A stretch of DNA of 19,323 nt, from contig JBAWEQ010000006.1 of the NCBI GenBank assembly GCA_049591295.1, positions 1 to 19,323 on the forward strand. Reading direction: 5' to 3'. A model generated the notes under the pieces. It searched no databases, was not told where the DNA came from, and worked only from the letters and a program-made list of their open reading frames with translations. Shown in pieces: positions 7,113 to 12,772 of the stretch (the first letter of the stretch is position 1; every line of letters starts with the position of its first letter). Source of the DNA: DTPS01 sp049591295 (GTDB taxonomy: Bacteria > Acidobacteriota > UBA4820 > DSQY01). The translations under genes were made by a program, and so were the position numbers.

Positions 7113-7508
7113 TCACCCCTCCAGCCAGACCTCGATCTCCAGGCGGCGCCAGGGATCGTGGCTCTCCCGCCTGGCGGTCACCGTCGCGTAGACGGTCCGC
7201 CCCTGGTCGAGCAGGGACGAGGGGAGCCCGTTGACGTCGCGGGGGAGGTAGCCCAGCTTCCGGCTCTGCCAGTGGACGGCTACGGCCAGCCGGTCGTGAG
7301 GGTTGCCGGGCTCCCGCACGAGGGCGAGCCTGTCGCCGGGGGCGATGTTCGGCGAGACCTTCGGGCCTTCGTAGAACTGGAATCCGGCCACCGGGCTGGA
7401 TTGGATCAGCGTCCGTCTGACCGGCTCTGGGGGGGTGGGGATGGGGAGCTTTCCCGCCCAGAGCCAGGCAAGGGACGGGATGGTGGTGAGAAACTCGCGG
7501 CGCTCCAC
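7113..7508 (-). CDS. HIRAN domain protein with a Tat-like N-terminus
   Basis: This protein has 131 aa from the GTG at 7508. That start is preferred because GAGGAGGTG ends 5 nt upstream; a longer frame to 7562 lacks such a site. The N-terminus ERREFLTTIPSLAWLWAG fits the twin-arginine consensus RRxFL plus a short hydrophobic stretch, implying export, although no clear AxA cleavage site is visible. The rest is a HIRAN domain: SSPVAGFQFYEG, then IAPGDRLALVREPGNPHDRL and KLGYLPRDVNGLPSSLLDQG. HIRAN domains in helicases such as HLTF bind DNA ends. A stand-alone, apparently exported version must have another role, or the Tat reading is wrong. It precedes the AAA+ gene by 51 nt, and a GTGCA-N7-TGCAC palindrome lies 44 nt upstream. 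Confidence 0.82.
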   Translation of the reverse strand: MERREFLTTIPSLAWLWAGKLPIPTPPEPVRRTLIQSSPVAGFQFYEGPKVSPNIAPGDRLALVREPGNPHDRLAVAVHWQSRKLGYLPRDVNGLPSSLLDQGRTVYATVTARRESHDPWRRLEIEVWLEG

Positions 7509-7512
7509 GGGA

Positions 7513-7520
7513 CACCTCCT
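7513..7520 (-). promoter_or_regulatory. Ribosome binding site deciding the GTG start of the HIRAN gene
   Basis: AGGAGGTG on the minus strand is a near-perfect anti-SD match, with 6 nt between GGAGG and the GTG at 7508. It fixes the start so that the RREFL motif falls at residues 3-7. Confidence 0.7.
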
Positions 7521-7552
7521 CGACGGCAGCACGGCCATCATGGGGCCTGGCG

Positions 7553-7569
7553 GTGCAGCCATCGTGCAC
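7553..7569 (-). promoter_or_regulatory. Palindromic operator, site 1 (HIRAN promoter region)
   Basis: The site is GTGCA-N7-TGCAC. Read on the minus strand, the 20-base context is AGTGCACGATGGCTGCACCG, identical at 16 of 20 positions to site 3 upstream of the WYL gene. It ends 44 nt from the GTG of the HIRAN gene. Confidence 0.65.
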
Positions 7570-7746
7570 TATTCCATTGGGGCGAAATCAGTCTCTCCCG
7601 GCACCGGCGTTCGCACCGGATGCGTTGCCAGTGCCAGCCTGCCTGCATCAACATCGCCGCTGGCTGGCCCCCTCAAGCCGCCCGTCTTCGTTCTTCACCC
7701 TCACCCTCAGGGACCGCGGGAGGACCGCCCTCAGCTCATCGCCGCT

Positions 7747-8142
7747 CTAGTCCCACAGCATGGTCTCTTCGCTGGTGAGGGCCTTGCGGCCGCAGGCGGG
7801 GCAGGGGGCCCTCTTGAGCTCTCCGGGGGAGGTGTGAACGAGCTCGGTGCCGCAGAGGGTGCAGTGGAAGCGCGTGTGGAAGGAGCCCCCGCCCTTCAGC
7901 GCGAGGTCCACGACGAAGTGGCTGGAGATGTCGCCGCAGCCGGGACAGCGGTGGAGGGCGTGGCCGAGGTTGTTCGTGAGCACGCGGCCCTCCTTCAGCA
8001 GGGCGCGGACCTCTCCGCGCCAGGGGGGTTCGATGGCGTCGAGAACGTTTTCCAGATCGGAGTAGACCCAGCCCACGCCCGTCATCAGGTCCGAGCGGCT
8101 CCAGCCGCACGCGGTGCACCGGACCGTGTAGCCTTCGCCCAT
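7747..8142 (-). CDS. Zinc-ribbon protein with four CxxC knuckles
   Basis: This 131-aa protein has Cys pairs C9/C12, C66/C69, C94/C97 and C114/C117, enough for two zinc-ribbon sites. The spacing C66-C69...C94-C97 fits a classic ribbon. No catalytic motif, signal peptide or membrane segment is visible, and I cannot assign a family. The ATG at 8142 is preceded by AGGAGGGAAGGAGG. It lies 90 nt downstream of the lipoprotein gene that ends at 8233 and could share its transcript. No copy of the GTGCA palindrome lies directly in front of it. Confidence 0.8.
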   Translation of the reverse strand: MGEGYTVRCTACGWSRSDLMTGVGWVYSDLENVLDAIEPPWRGEVRALLKEGRVLTNNLGHALHRCPGCGDISSHFVVDLALKGGGSFHTRFHCTLCGTELVHTSPGELKRAPCPACGRKALTSEETMLWD

Positions 8143-8232
8143 GGCCTCCTTCCCTCCTGTCCCCAGCCCCGTCCCAGAACCCCCCCGACCGCTTCACCAG
8201 CCTGCCTCACCCGCCCCGGGCGACCCGGGGCG

Positions 8233-8730
8233 TCACAGCTTCTCCTTGGCGAGGAAGAGGGCCTTGTCCACCTTGGAGAAGAAGTCCTGGTAGTAGGCGG
8301 CGTCCTCGACGCGCTGGACCTCCATCAGCTCGCCCTTGTTGTTGATCAGGCGCATCTGGAAGTTGGCCCTCACGCGCGCGGCGGAGCCGAAGTCGCTCAC
8401 GTTCACCGAGCATTCGAAGACGGAGTTCTTCTTGTAGCGCGCCTGGGAGCCGGCGAAGAAGACGGCCCAGAAGGCCTCGCCGTGGCTCTCCACGTCCACC
8501 TGCTTCTCAGCGGAGAGCAGGCCGAGTTCGAGGGAGCCCTGCTTGATGATGAAGCCGTCGTCCTGGAGGACGTTCATCATGGCCTTCATGGCGAGCTTCA
8601 TGTCGGTGTCCGAAAAGGTGCGGGTCTGGAATTCGCGGATCTGGAGCTGGCTCTGCACCGGCTTCTTGGCGGCGCAGCCGGCCAGGAGGATCAGGCCGCA
8701 GAGCAGGACGACGATCGACGCTCTCTTCAT
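8233..8730 (-). CDS. Conserved lipoprotein of unknown function
   Basis: This 165-aa protein has a textbook lipoprotein signal: positively charged MKR, a hydrophobic core, and lipobox LAGC with the acylated Cys at 19. It is expected to be membrane-anchored and periplasm-facing. The mature part (about 145 aa) has no domain I can name with confidence, though the alternating pattern suggests an alpha/beta fold. The ATG at 8730 follows AGGGAGGG. It begins 11 nt after the stop of the BamE-like gene, so the two form an operon. The residue run AAYYQDFFSKVDKALFLAKE at the end looks helical. Confidence 0.82.
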   Translation of the reverse strand: MKRASIVVLLCGLILLAGCAAKKPVQSQLQIREFQTRTFSDTDMKLAMKAMMNVLQDDGFIIKQGSLELGLLSAEKQVDVESHGEAFWAVFFAGSQARYKKNSVFECSVNVSDFGSAARVRANFQMRLINNKGELMEVQRVEDAAYYQDFFSKVDKALFLAKEKL

Positions 8731-8741
8731 GGTTCCCTCCC

Positions 8742-9140
8742 TCAGAACTTGCTGGCGTGATAGGTGAACGACTCGACGCGCCCGTCCGCGCCGAACTTGA
8801 TGATGACGGTCAGGGTCCTCTGGGTGGTCTGGCTGACCGAGCTGCTGTGGGAGGCGGAGAGGATCAGGATGGAGCCGCCTCCGCCGGCGGAGCTGTAGCT
8901 GGCCTGGGTGCCGATCTTGTCGTAGATCCAGGCCTCCCTGCCGTCGCTGTCCCTCGTGACGATGTTGGGCGAGCCGAGGGCCTCGGCCACCTCCGCCTGG
9001 GACATGCCCGCCCGGATCTGCTTCTGAACCACGCCCACGGTGAGCTGCTGCTCCTTGGGGCCCTGCTGCTGGACGGCGCAGGCCGTCGAGACCAAGAGCA
9101 GCGGCGCCAGGATAAGGGTTGCCACACGCATTCCACTCAT
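8742..9140 (-). CDS. BamE/SmpA-like lipoprotein
   Basis: This protein has 132 aa from 9140 or 129 aa from the ATG at 9131; both ATGs can use the GGAGGTGGAGGA run. The N-terminus is a lipoprotein signal ending in VSTAC (Cys21), with Ser/Thr where Leu/Ala are more usual. The mature part has the SmpA/OmlA/BamE pattern: IRAGMSQAEVAEALGSPNIV then GREAWIYDK. After that comes a Gly/Ser-rich insertion (about 79-103) and a final strand TVIIKFGADGRVESFTYH. BamE proteins stabilise the outer-membrane BAM complex, but this domain also occurs in unrelated envelope lipoproteins, so a BAM role is only possible. It is the first gene of a two-lipoprotein operon with a GTGCA palindrome just upstream. A 9131 start would put that palindrome 45 nt away, as at the other two sites. 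Confidence 0.82.
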   Translation of the reverse strand: MSGMRVATLILAPLLLVSTACAVQQQGPKEQQLTVGVVQKQIRAGMSQAEVAEALGSPNIVTRDSDGREAWIYDKIGTQASYSSAGGGGSILILSASHSSSVSQTTQRTLTVIIKFGADGRVESFTYHASKF

Positions 9141-9176
9141 TCCTCCACCTCCACGCAGGAACCTTAGCGCCCGGCA

Positions 9177-9193
9177 GTGCAGGGAATGTGCAC
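9177..9193 (-). promoter_or_regulatory. Palindromic operator, site 2 (lipoprotein operon promoter region)
   Basis: The site is GTGCA-N7-TGCAC within a longer 7-bp arm palindrome (CAGTGCA...TGCACTG, 9175-9195). On the minus strand it reads AGTGCACATTCCCTGCACTG, identical at 18 of 20 positions to site 3. It ends 36 nt from the ATG at 9140, or 45 nt from the alternative ATG at 9131. Confidence 0.7.
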
Positions 9194-9309
9194 TGGAAGG
9201 GAGCCGCGGCGCGCGAAAGCTTCGGCCCTCGTCTGGCGGGGGAAGGGTGCGGTGTGAGGACAGGGTGGAAGGCGCAAGGCGGGGACGGGACGCCTTCAGG
9301 GAGACTTTC

Positions 9310-9341
9310 GTAGCGGCCGCAATTCATTGCGGCCGAAGGCC
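9310..9341. repeat. REP-like palindromic element, copy 2
   Basis: This is an inverted copy of the element at 29-61, with 29 identical bases apart from a one-base difference at the GGCC edge. It contains the palindrome CGGCCGCAAT-GA-ATTGCGGCCG (either strand). It lies about 35 nt past the stop codon of the WYL gene, in the same 3' position as the hairpin after the DUF5131 gene. Confidence 0.7.
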
Positions 9342-9376
9342 ATTGGGCCGGAAGGTGCGGTTGGGGAGCGGACGGG

Positions 9377-10351
9377 CTATCGGGCGCCGTACTGCTTGCT
9401 CATGGCCTGGATCTGTTCGGCCACGGCCTGGCGCAGTGCATCGGGCGCCAGGACCTCGGCGTGGGTGCCGTACTGGAGCACCCAGCGCATGACGCCGCCG
9501 AGCCCAGAGGTGCGGAGGCGGAGGGTCAGGCCGCCGTCCCTGTGCTCGGTGATCTTCTGGCTGGCGTGCCACTGCCGTCCGCGCACGTAGGGGGCCTGGT
9601 TGGCGTCGAAGCGGACGGCGACGTTCATGGGCTTCTCGCCCATGGAGACCTGGAAGGCCTGGGCCAGGAAGGCGCCGAGGTCGAAGTCGCGCCTGGGGGC
9701 GAAGCCCCTGTCGAGGACCTTGACCCGCTCCATGCGGCCCACGTGGAAGTAGCGGTAGTCCCGGCGCGCGGGCGAGTAGGCCACGAGGTACCAGTCGCCC
9801 TCGTGATTATAGAGATGATAGGGCTCCAGGGTTCGCTCGCTCTTCGTGTTCCGGTAGGCCGTGTAGTAGGTCATGGTGACGAGCCGGTGCTCGCGGATGG
9901 CCCGGCTGAGCTCCAGGAGGGTCTGCTCGTGGGCGGGGGCCGCGTGGGGAGAGTCGAAGGTGTAGTTCGAGGCGAGGGCCTGCAGGTTTACCGAGATGGG
10001 CCCCTTCAGCCCCTGGCTGATCTTGGCCACGGCCGAGCGCAGGGGCGTCTCGAAGGCCGTGCCGAGGTAGCGGTGCGCCAGCTCCACGGTGAGGAAGAAG
10101 GCCAGCAGCTCCCCCTCGGTGACGTAGACCGACGGCAGCATCCACGTGGGGTCGGTGTAGACCCAGCCGCCGCGGCTCCGGTCCAGCGCGATGGGCGCCC
10201 CCAGGCGGTCCATCATGAAGGTCCGGTCGTTGAAGATCACCCGCCGGCCCACCTCCAGCTTCTCCGCCAGCGAGGCCGCGTTCGGGTAGCGCCCTGCCCG
10301 GATCTGCCGGTCGATCTCCAGGATCCGCTCCAACTGCTGCCGCTGGGACAT
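9377..10351 (-). CDS. WYL-domain transcriptional regulator
   Basis: This 324-aa protein has an N-terminal winged HTH (about 1-60; QQLERILEIDRQIRAGRYPN, then ASLAEKLEVGRRVIFNDRTF) of the HTH_11/DeoR-like type. A linker (60-140) leads to a WYL domain with a literal W187-Y188-L189 in EGDWYLVAYSPARRDYRYFH and the downstream HVGRMERVKVL. A C-terminal WCX-like segment (about 240-324) follows. WYL domains sense ligands, often nucleic acids or nucleotides, and WYL regulators control several phage-defence loci. The length is typical. The ATG at 10351 has AAAAGGGGGG upstream. A -10-like TATACT lies at 10379-10384, and a GTGCA palindrome sits just beyond it, 41 nt from the start. Two further copies of that palindrome lie before downstream genes, so autoregulation and local control are likely. 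Confidence 0.9.
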   Translation of the reverse strand: MSQRQQLERILEIDRQIRAGRYPNAASLAEKLEVGRRVIFNDRTFMMDRLGAPIALDRSRGGWVYTDPTWMLPSVYVTEGELLAFFLTVELAHRYLGTAFETPLRSAVAKISQGLKGPISVNLQALASNYTFDSPHAAPAHEQTLLELSRAIREHRLVTMTYYTAYRNTKSERTLEPYHLYNHEGDWYLVAYSPARRDYRYFHVGRMERVKVLDRGFAPRRDFDLGAFLAQAFQVSMGEKPMNVAVRFDANQAPYVRGRQWHASQKITEHRDGGLTLRLRTSGLGGVMRWVLQYGTHAEVLAPDALRQAVAEQIQAMSKQYGAR

Positions 10352-10378
10352 GCGAGCCCCCCTTTTCCGCGAGTTCGC

Positions 10379-10384
10379 AGTATA
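10379..10384 (-). promoter_or_regulatory. Putative -10 element of the WYL gene
   Basis: TATACT (5/6 to the sigma70 -10 consensus) lies 27 nt upstream of the ATG on the minus strand. No good -35 lies at 16-18 bp. That region is occupied by the palindromic operator, which fits a repressed or activated promoter. Confidence 0.45.
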
Positions 10385-10389
10385 TACCC

Positions 10390-10409
10390 GGAGTGCACAC
10401 TCCCTGCAC
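10390..10409 (-). promoter_or_regulatory. Palindromic operator, site 3 (WYL gene promoter region)
   Basis: GTGCA (10393-10397), N7, TGCAC (10405-10409). An overlapping palindrome GGAGTG-CA-CACTCC occupies 10390-10403. On the plus strand, 10392-10411 reads AGTGCACACTCCCTGCACCG. The site begins 8 nt upstream of the -10-like hexamer, so it covers the expected -35 region. Confidence 0.7.
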
Positions 10410-10433
10410 CGGCCCGCCTTACGCTCAATCCCA

Positions 10434-10519
10434 AAGGAGGAGGCGGAGGCCGGCCGGCGGCGGTGGGACGCGGGCCAACCTTCTCTTCCGAAGGGCCCTT
10501 ATCCCTCCGCCTCCTCCTT
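10434..10519. repeat. 16-bp perfect inverted repeat
   Basis: AAGGAGGAGGCGGAGG (10434-10449) and its exact reverse complement (10504-10519) are separated by 54 bases. The arms are purine-rich on one side and pyrimidine-rich on the other. It lies between the WYL promoter and the 42-bp array. It could form a long stem in RNA. No function is visible. Confidence 0.6.
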
Positions 10520-10618
10520 CACCCTCGCCGTGAGCCGCACTCTCCCGCGAGGCCGAAGGTGGCCGATCGGGTTGCTCCTGCGCTGACCTTCGGGGCGGAG
10601 GGGGAAGTTGCGGGGAGC

Positions 10619-10990
10619 GCGCTTCCGGCATTGCGACACGAACGAACGGCATTTGGGAGCGCGCTTCCGGCCTTGTGGCACGGACGAACGGCATTCGAGA
10701 GCGTGCTTGCGGCATTGCGGCACGGATGAACGGCATTCGGGAACGCTCATCCGGCATTGCGCGACGCACGAACGGCATTTGGGGACGATCATCCGCCATT
10801 GCGGCACGCATGAACGGCATTTGGGAGCGCTCGTCCGGCATTGCGACACGGACGAACGACATTCGGGAACATTCATCCGGCCTTGCGACACGGTGAGGAG
10901 GCATTTGGGAGCGCTCATCCGGCGTCGCGACACGATGAAACGGCATTCGGGAACGCGCATCCGGCTTCGCGACACGATCAAACGAGCACC
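10619..10990. repeat. Tandem array of nine 42-bp units built from 21-bp halves
   Basis: Units start at 10619, 10661, 10703, 10745, 10787, 10829, 10871, 10913 and 10955. All intervals are exactly 42 bp and the last unit decays after about 30 bases. Each unit has two 21-bp halves sharing the core CGGCATT (first half CCGGCATTGCG, second half GAACGGCATTYGGGA). Variation is spread over positions that do not fit one codon frame, and all three plus frames and at least two minus frames are open through the array, so coding cannot be inferred. In amino-acid terms every frame gives a heptad pattern. Units 5-8 alternate TTTGGGAGC/TTCGGGAAC endings, hinting at an 84-bp higher-order unit. There is no spacer diversity, so this is not CRISPR. 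The flanks up to 11169 hold nothing else I recognise. Confidence 0.85.
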
Positions 10991-11169
10991 TGAGCTGAAT
11001 CGGGGGGACGGAGCGACCGCGCATGGGCTCACAGTCGCCTGACACGGGGGCGAGGTCGCGTGGAGGGTGGCCTTGCGGTGGCCTATGGCGTCGTTGGGAT
11101 GCGGGGTTTCGGACTTCTGCTGGAGGGAAGGGTCCGTTAACCGGGCGAGGCCGAGAGAGTTGGAGCCGT

Positions 11170-11508
11170 CTACCGCTGACGGGTGACGGTCGCCTGTGAT
11201 TTCCAGCGTTCCGCAGTGAAGGCGGAATCGTCGTCGAGGTGGAAGAAGAGCCGGCCCTCCAGCCGGTCTCCATTCAGCACGGCCCAGCCCCGGCCGCTGG
11301 CTGGGTCGCACTCCTCATTGCCCTCCCAGGAAAACTCCACCGCCTCCCGGCCTTCTCGCGTCACGAATCGGGCGTCCATCCACCCCTGCACCGCGATCAG
11401 GTTGAAGCGGCCCGTGCCGTCCGCCTTGAAGGTCATGAGAGCCGGTCCCTCCAACTCAAAGGCCTCCCGGTCCCACACCTCCATGTCGACGATGCGCCAG
11501 GTTCCCAA
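11170..11508 (-). CDS. Small conserved hypothetical protein (GTWRI...EMEVW family)
   Basis: This protein has 112 aa from a TTG at 11508. It resembles a widespread but unnamed small cytoplasmic family with the order GTWRIVDMEVWD, FKADGTGRFNL, VQGWMDARF, VEFSWEGNEECDPASGRGWA, and a final LEGRLFFHLDDDSAF. These probably form a small beta-barrel fold. No catalytic residues are known to me. The start is weak: no Shine-Dalgarno is visible, and an in-frame TAG lies 12 nt upstream (11521-11523), so only TTG is available before the conserved GTWRI. The gene could have lost its original start. It lies 26 nt downstream of vapC on the same strand. Confidence 0.7.
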   Translation of the reverse strand: MGTWRIVDMEVWDREAFELEGPALMTFKADGTGRFNLIAVQGWMDARFVTREGREAVEFSWEGNEECDPASGRGWAVLNGDRLEGRLFFHLDDDSAFTAERWKSQATVTRQR

Positions 11509-11534
11509 GAAGGGCGAGGCCTAGGCTTTGCGGC

Positions 11535-11936
11535 TCATGCGGGCACGACCACGAATCCGGCGCGCGCAAAGTCCTCGTCGAGAGCGGCAGCGGTGGTCAG
11601 TTTGAGCCGTCGCATGACGGCGAAGGATGTGCAGTCCGTAAAGCTGTAGCGCTGGTCTGCCTCACGGGCGAAGTGCTCCCACGCCGCATGGATGTCCTGG
11701 GGCTCTACCGCGACGAGCAGGCAGACGCCGCCCTCGCGCAGGGCTTCGCCGACGGTTACGGCGGGCTTATGGCCCACGCGATATCTCACAAGGGTGACGA
11801 GCTCGTCGAAGATATAGTCTGTCGTGCAGAGGCGCCCCTCCCATGCGGCCAGCGTCTTCTTGACCTCTGCGTGCCGCCGCGCCTTGCCGTTGGCCAAGGC
11901 GTACCAGGCGCTCGTGTCCACGAAGAGGCGCTCCAT
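11535..11936 (-). CDS. vapC: PIN-domain ribonuclease toxin, VapC family
   Basis: This 133-aa protein, the usual VapC length, has the four acidic residues of the PIN metal site in place: D7 in LFVDTSAWYAL, E45 in IFDELVTLVRYR, D101 in YSFTDCTSFAVMRR, and D120 (or D122) in ALDEDFARAGF. VapC toxins cut specific RNAs such as initiator tRNA or rRNA; the target here is unknown. Its ATG overlaps the TGA of the antitoxin gene by one base (TGATG), the standard arrangement for coupled translation. The toxin shows no truncation or missing active-site residue. Confidence 0.92.
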   Translation of the reverse strand: MERLFVDTSAWYALANGKARRHAEVKKTLAAWEGRLCTTDYIFDELVTLVRYRVGHKPAVTVGEALREGGVCLLVAVEPQDIHAAWEHFAREADQRYSFTDCTSFAVMRRLKLTTAAALDEDFARAGFVVVPA

Positions 11937-12172
11937 CAGCGTCCCCCGTAGAGCACGTCGTCGTGGTCCTCACCGCCGAAGCCCGGGTCCTTCAGGATGC
12001 CCGTCATCTTGGCGAGGCCTGATGCCTTTCCCCTGCGGGGCTTGGCTCCGGGTTCGAACTGTTGGGCAAGAAGCTCCCGAATGAGCTGGCCCATGCTCTT
12101 GCCCGTACGGCGCGCCTTCTCTCGAAGGGCCACGTATTGCGCATCGTCGAGGATGATCTGCGTCCGGTGCAT
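11936..12172 (-). CDS. vapB: Ribbon-helix-helix antitoxin, VapB-like
   Basis: This 78-aa protein has an N-terminal MHRTQIILDDAQYVALREKA strand followed by RRTGKSMGQLIRELLAQQF. That is a ribbon-helix-helix DNA-binding unit (about 1-40). A basic and Gly-rich tail (about 41-78, ending EDHDDVLYGGR) would wrap the toxin. The ATG at 12172 follows AGGAG with 6 nt spacing. It is the first gene of the vapBC operon. The promoter just upstream has a perfect -10 inside an inverted repeat, which is the expected site of autorepression by the VapBC complex. Confidence 0.9.
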   Translation of the reverse strand: MHRTQIILDDAQYVALREKARRTGKSMGQLIRELLAQQFEPGAKPRRGKASGLAKMTGILKDPGFGGEDHDDVLYGGR

Positions 12173-12180
12173 GGTCTGCT

Positions 12181-12227
12181 CCTACGTCATACATCTACAT
12201 TATATGGCACGCGAACGTAGGTCGCAA
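12181..12227 (-). promoter_or_regulatory. vapBC promoter and operator
   Basis: The minus strand carries TTGCGA (12222-12227), exactly 17 bp, then a perfect TATAAT (12199-12204). A 7-bp inverted repeat CCTACGT (12181-12187) / ACGTAGG (12215-12221) brackets the -10 box. The predicted start site near 12192 leaves a leader of about 20 nt that holds the ribosome binding site. Antitoxin dimers binding both arms would block the promoter. Confidence 0.72.
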
Positions 12228-12336
12228 CAGTGTGTTAGTCGTCGCCCGCTTTTGCGGGAGCCTACATTTCTGAGCGAGATGGGTCGCCGGTGGCGGGGAA
12301 GGGCCTGTCTGCGGTAGGCAGGGCGAGCCTATCGAT

Positions 12337-12425
12337 TCAAGAGCCCCTCGCGGGCGAGCTGAAGTGGCCATTGCCGCCGACCATGAGGTGGTCGAGGATG
12401 CGCACGTTGGGGTGGTTGAGGAGGG
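12337..12425 (-). pseudogene. Possible RadC (JAB-domain) C-terminal remnant
   Basis: The minus-strand frame ending at the TGA at 12337 reads AEDVKALLNHPNVRILDHLM and then VGGNGHFSS. This resembles the last strand pair of RadC-family proteins (LLDHIIVGxxxYVS). The catalytic HxH...D part is absent, and the frame is offset from the small gene immediately upstream. Only about 28 residues can be compared, so this is a suggestion. Confidence 0.4.
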
Positions 12426-12428
12426 CCT

Positions 12429-12761
12429 TCACGTCCTCGGCGCGGGCAATCTGTCCAGAAGCTCCTGCAGGGACGCGGCCAACTGCTTGGTGGGCGCCGT
12501 GCCGCTCTGGTAGGCCTGTAGGTTCTCCAGGCCGTGCATGAAGGCCACCAGGTTGCACGTCTGCCGGAGGGGGTAGCCTCCGAGGCGGCCCCAGGAACAC
12601 GCCTCGCATTGTTCGCCGCACCCGAGATCGGTCTGGGCCCGGTCGAAGTCGAGCCGCTTCATGTGGTCCCTGAGCTCGCCCAGGCTGCTCTCCCTGCCGC
12701 TCTTGCGCGCCGCCTTCAAGTAGCCTCTCGCCTCCCGGACCCAACGTTCCGTTTCATTCAA
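12429..12761 (-). CDS. Small Cys-containing hypothetical protein
   Basis: This 110-aa protein starts at a TTG (12761) with AGGAGG 5 nt upstream, a strong Shine-Dalgarno match. The N-terminal half is charged and helical (WVREARGYLKAARKSGRESS). The centre carries CGEQCEAC (residues 48-55), and a further Cys lies in RQTCNLVAFMHGLENLQAY. This could bind a metal or cluster. I recognise no family. Its stop is next to the RadC-like remnant in another frame. No signal peptide or membrane segment is visible. Confidence 0.55.
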   Translation of the reverse strand: MNETERWVREARGYLKAARKSGRESSLGELRDHMKRLDFDRAQTDLGCGEQCEACSWGRLGGYPLRQTCNLVAFMHGLENLQAYQSGTAPTKQLAASLQELLDRLPAPRT

Positions 12762-12766
12762 GCGGT

Positions 12767-12772
12767 CCTCCT
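12767..12772 (-). promoter_or_regulatory. Ribosome binding site deciding the TTG start at 12761
   Basis: AGGAGG on the minus strand with a 5-nt spacer to TTG. An ATG two bases further on (12757) is in a frame that ends after a few codons. Confidence 0.6.

Noticed and set aside
9461..10729. Long plus-strand open frame opposite the WYL gene
   Set aside because: It is a high-GC shadow of a well-supported minus-strand regulator. Its translation is low-complexity with no motif and no ribosome binding site.
10619..10990. CRISPR array
   Set aside because: Units are contiguous 42-bp tandem repeats with gradual divergence. There are no unique spacers between identical repeats and no cas genes.
10425..11311. 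Repeat-containing proteins encoded across the 42-bp array
   Set aside because: Five frames are open because the unit length is divisible by three. Substitutions do not favour the third codon position of any one frame, and no good start site is visible.
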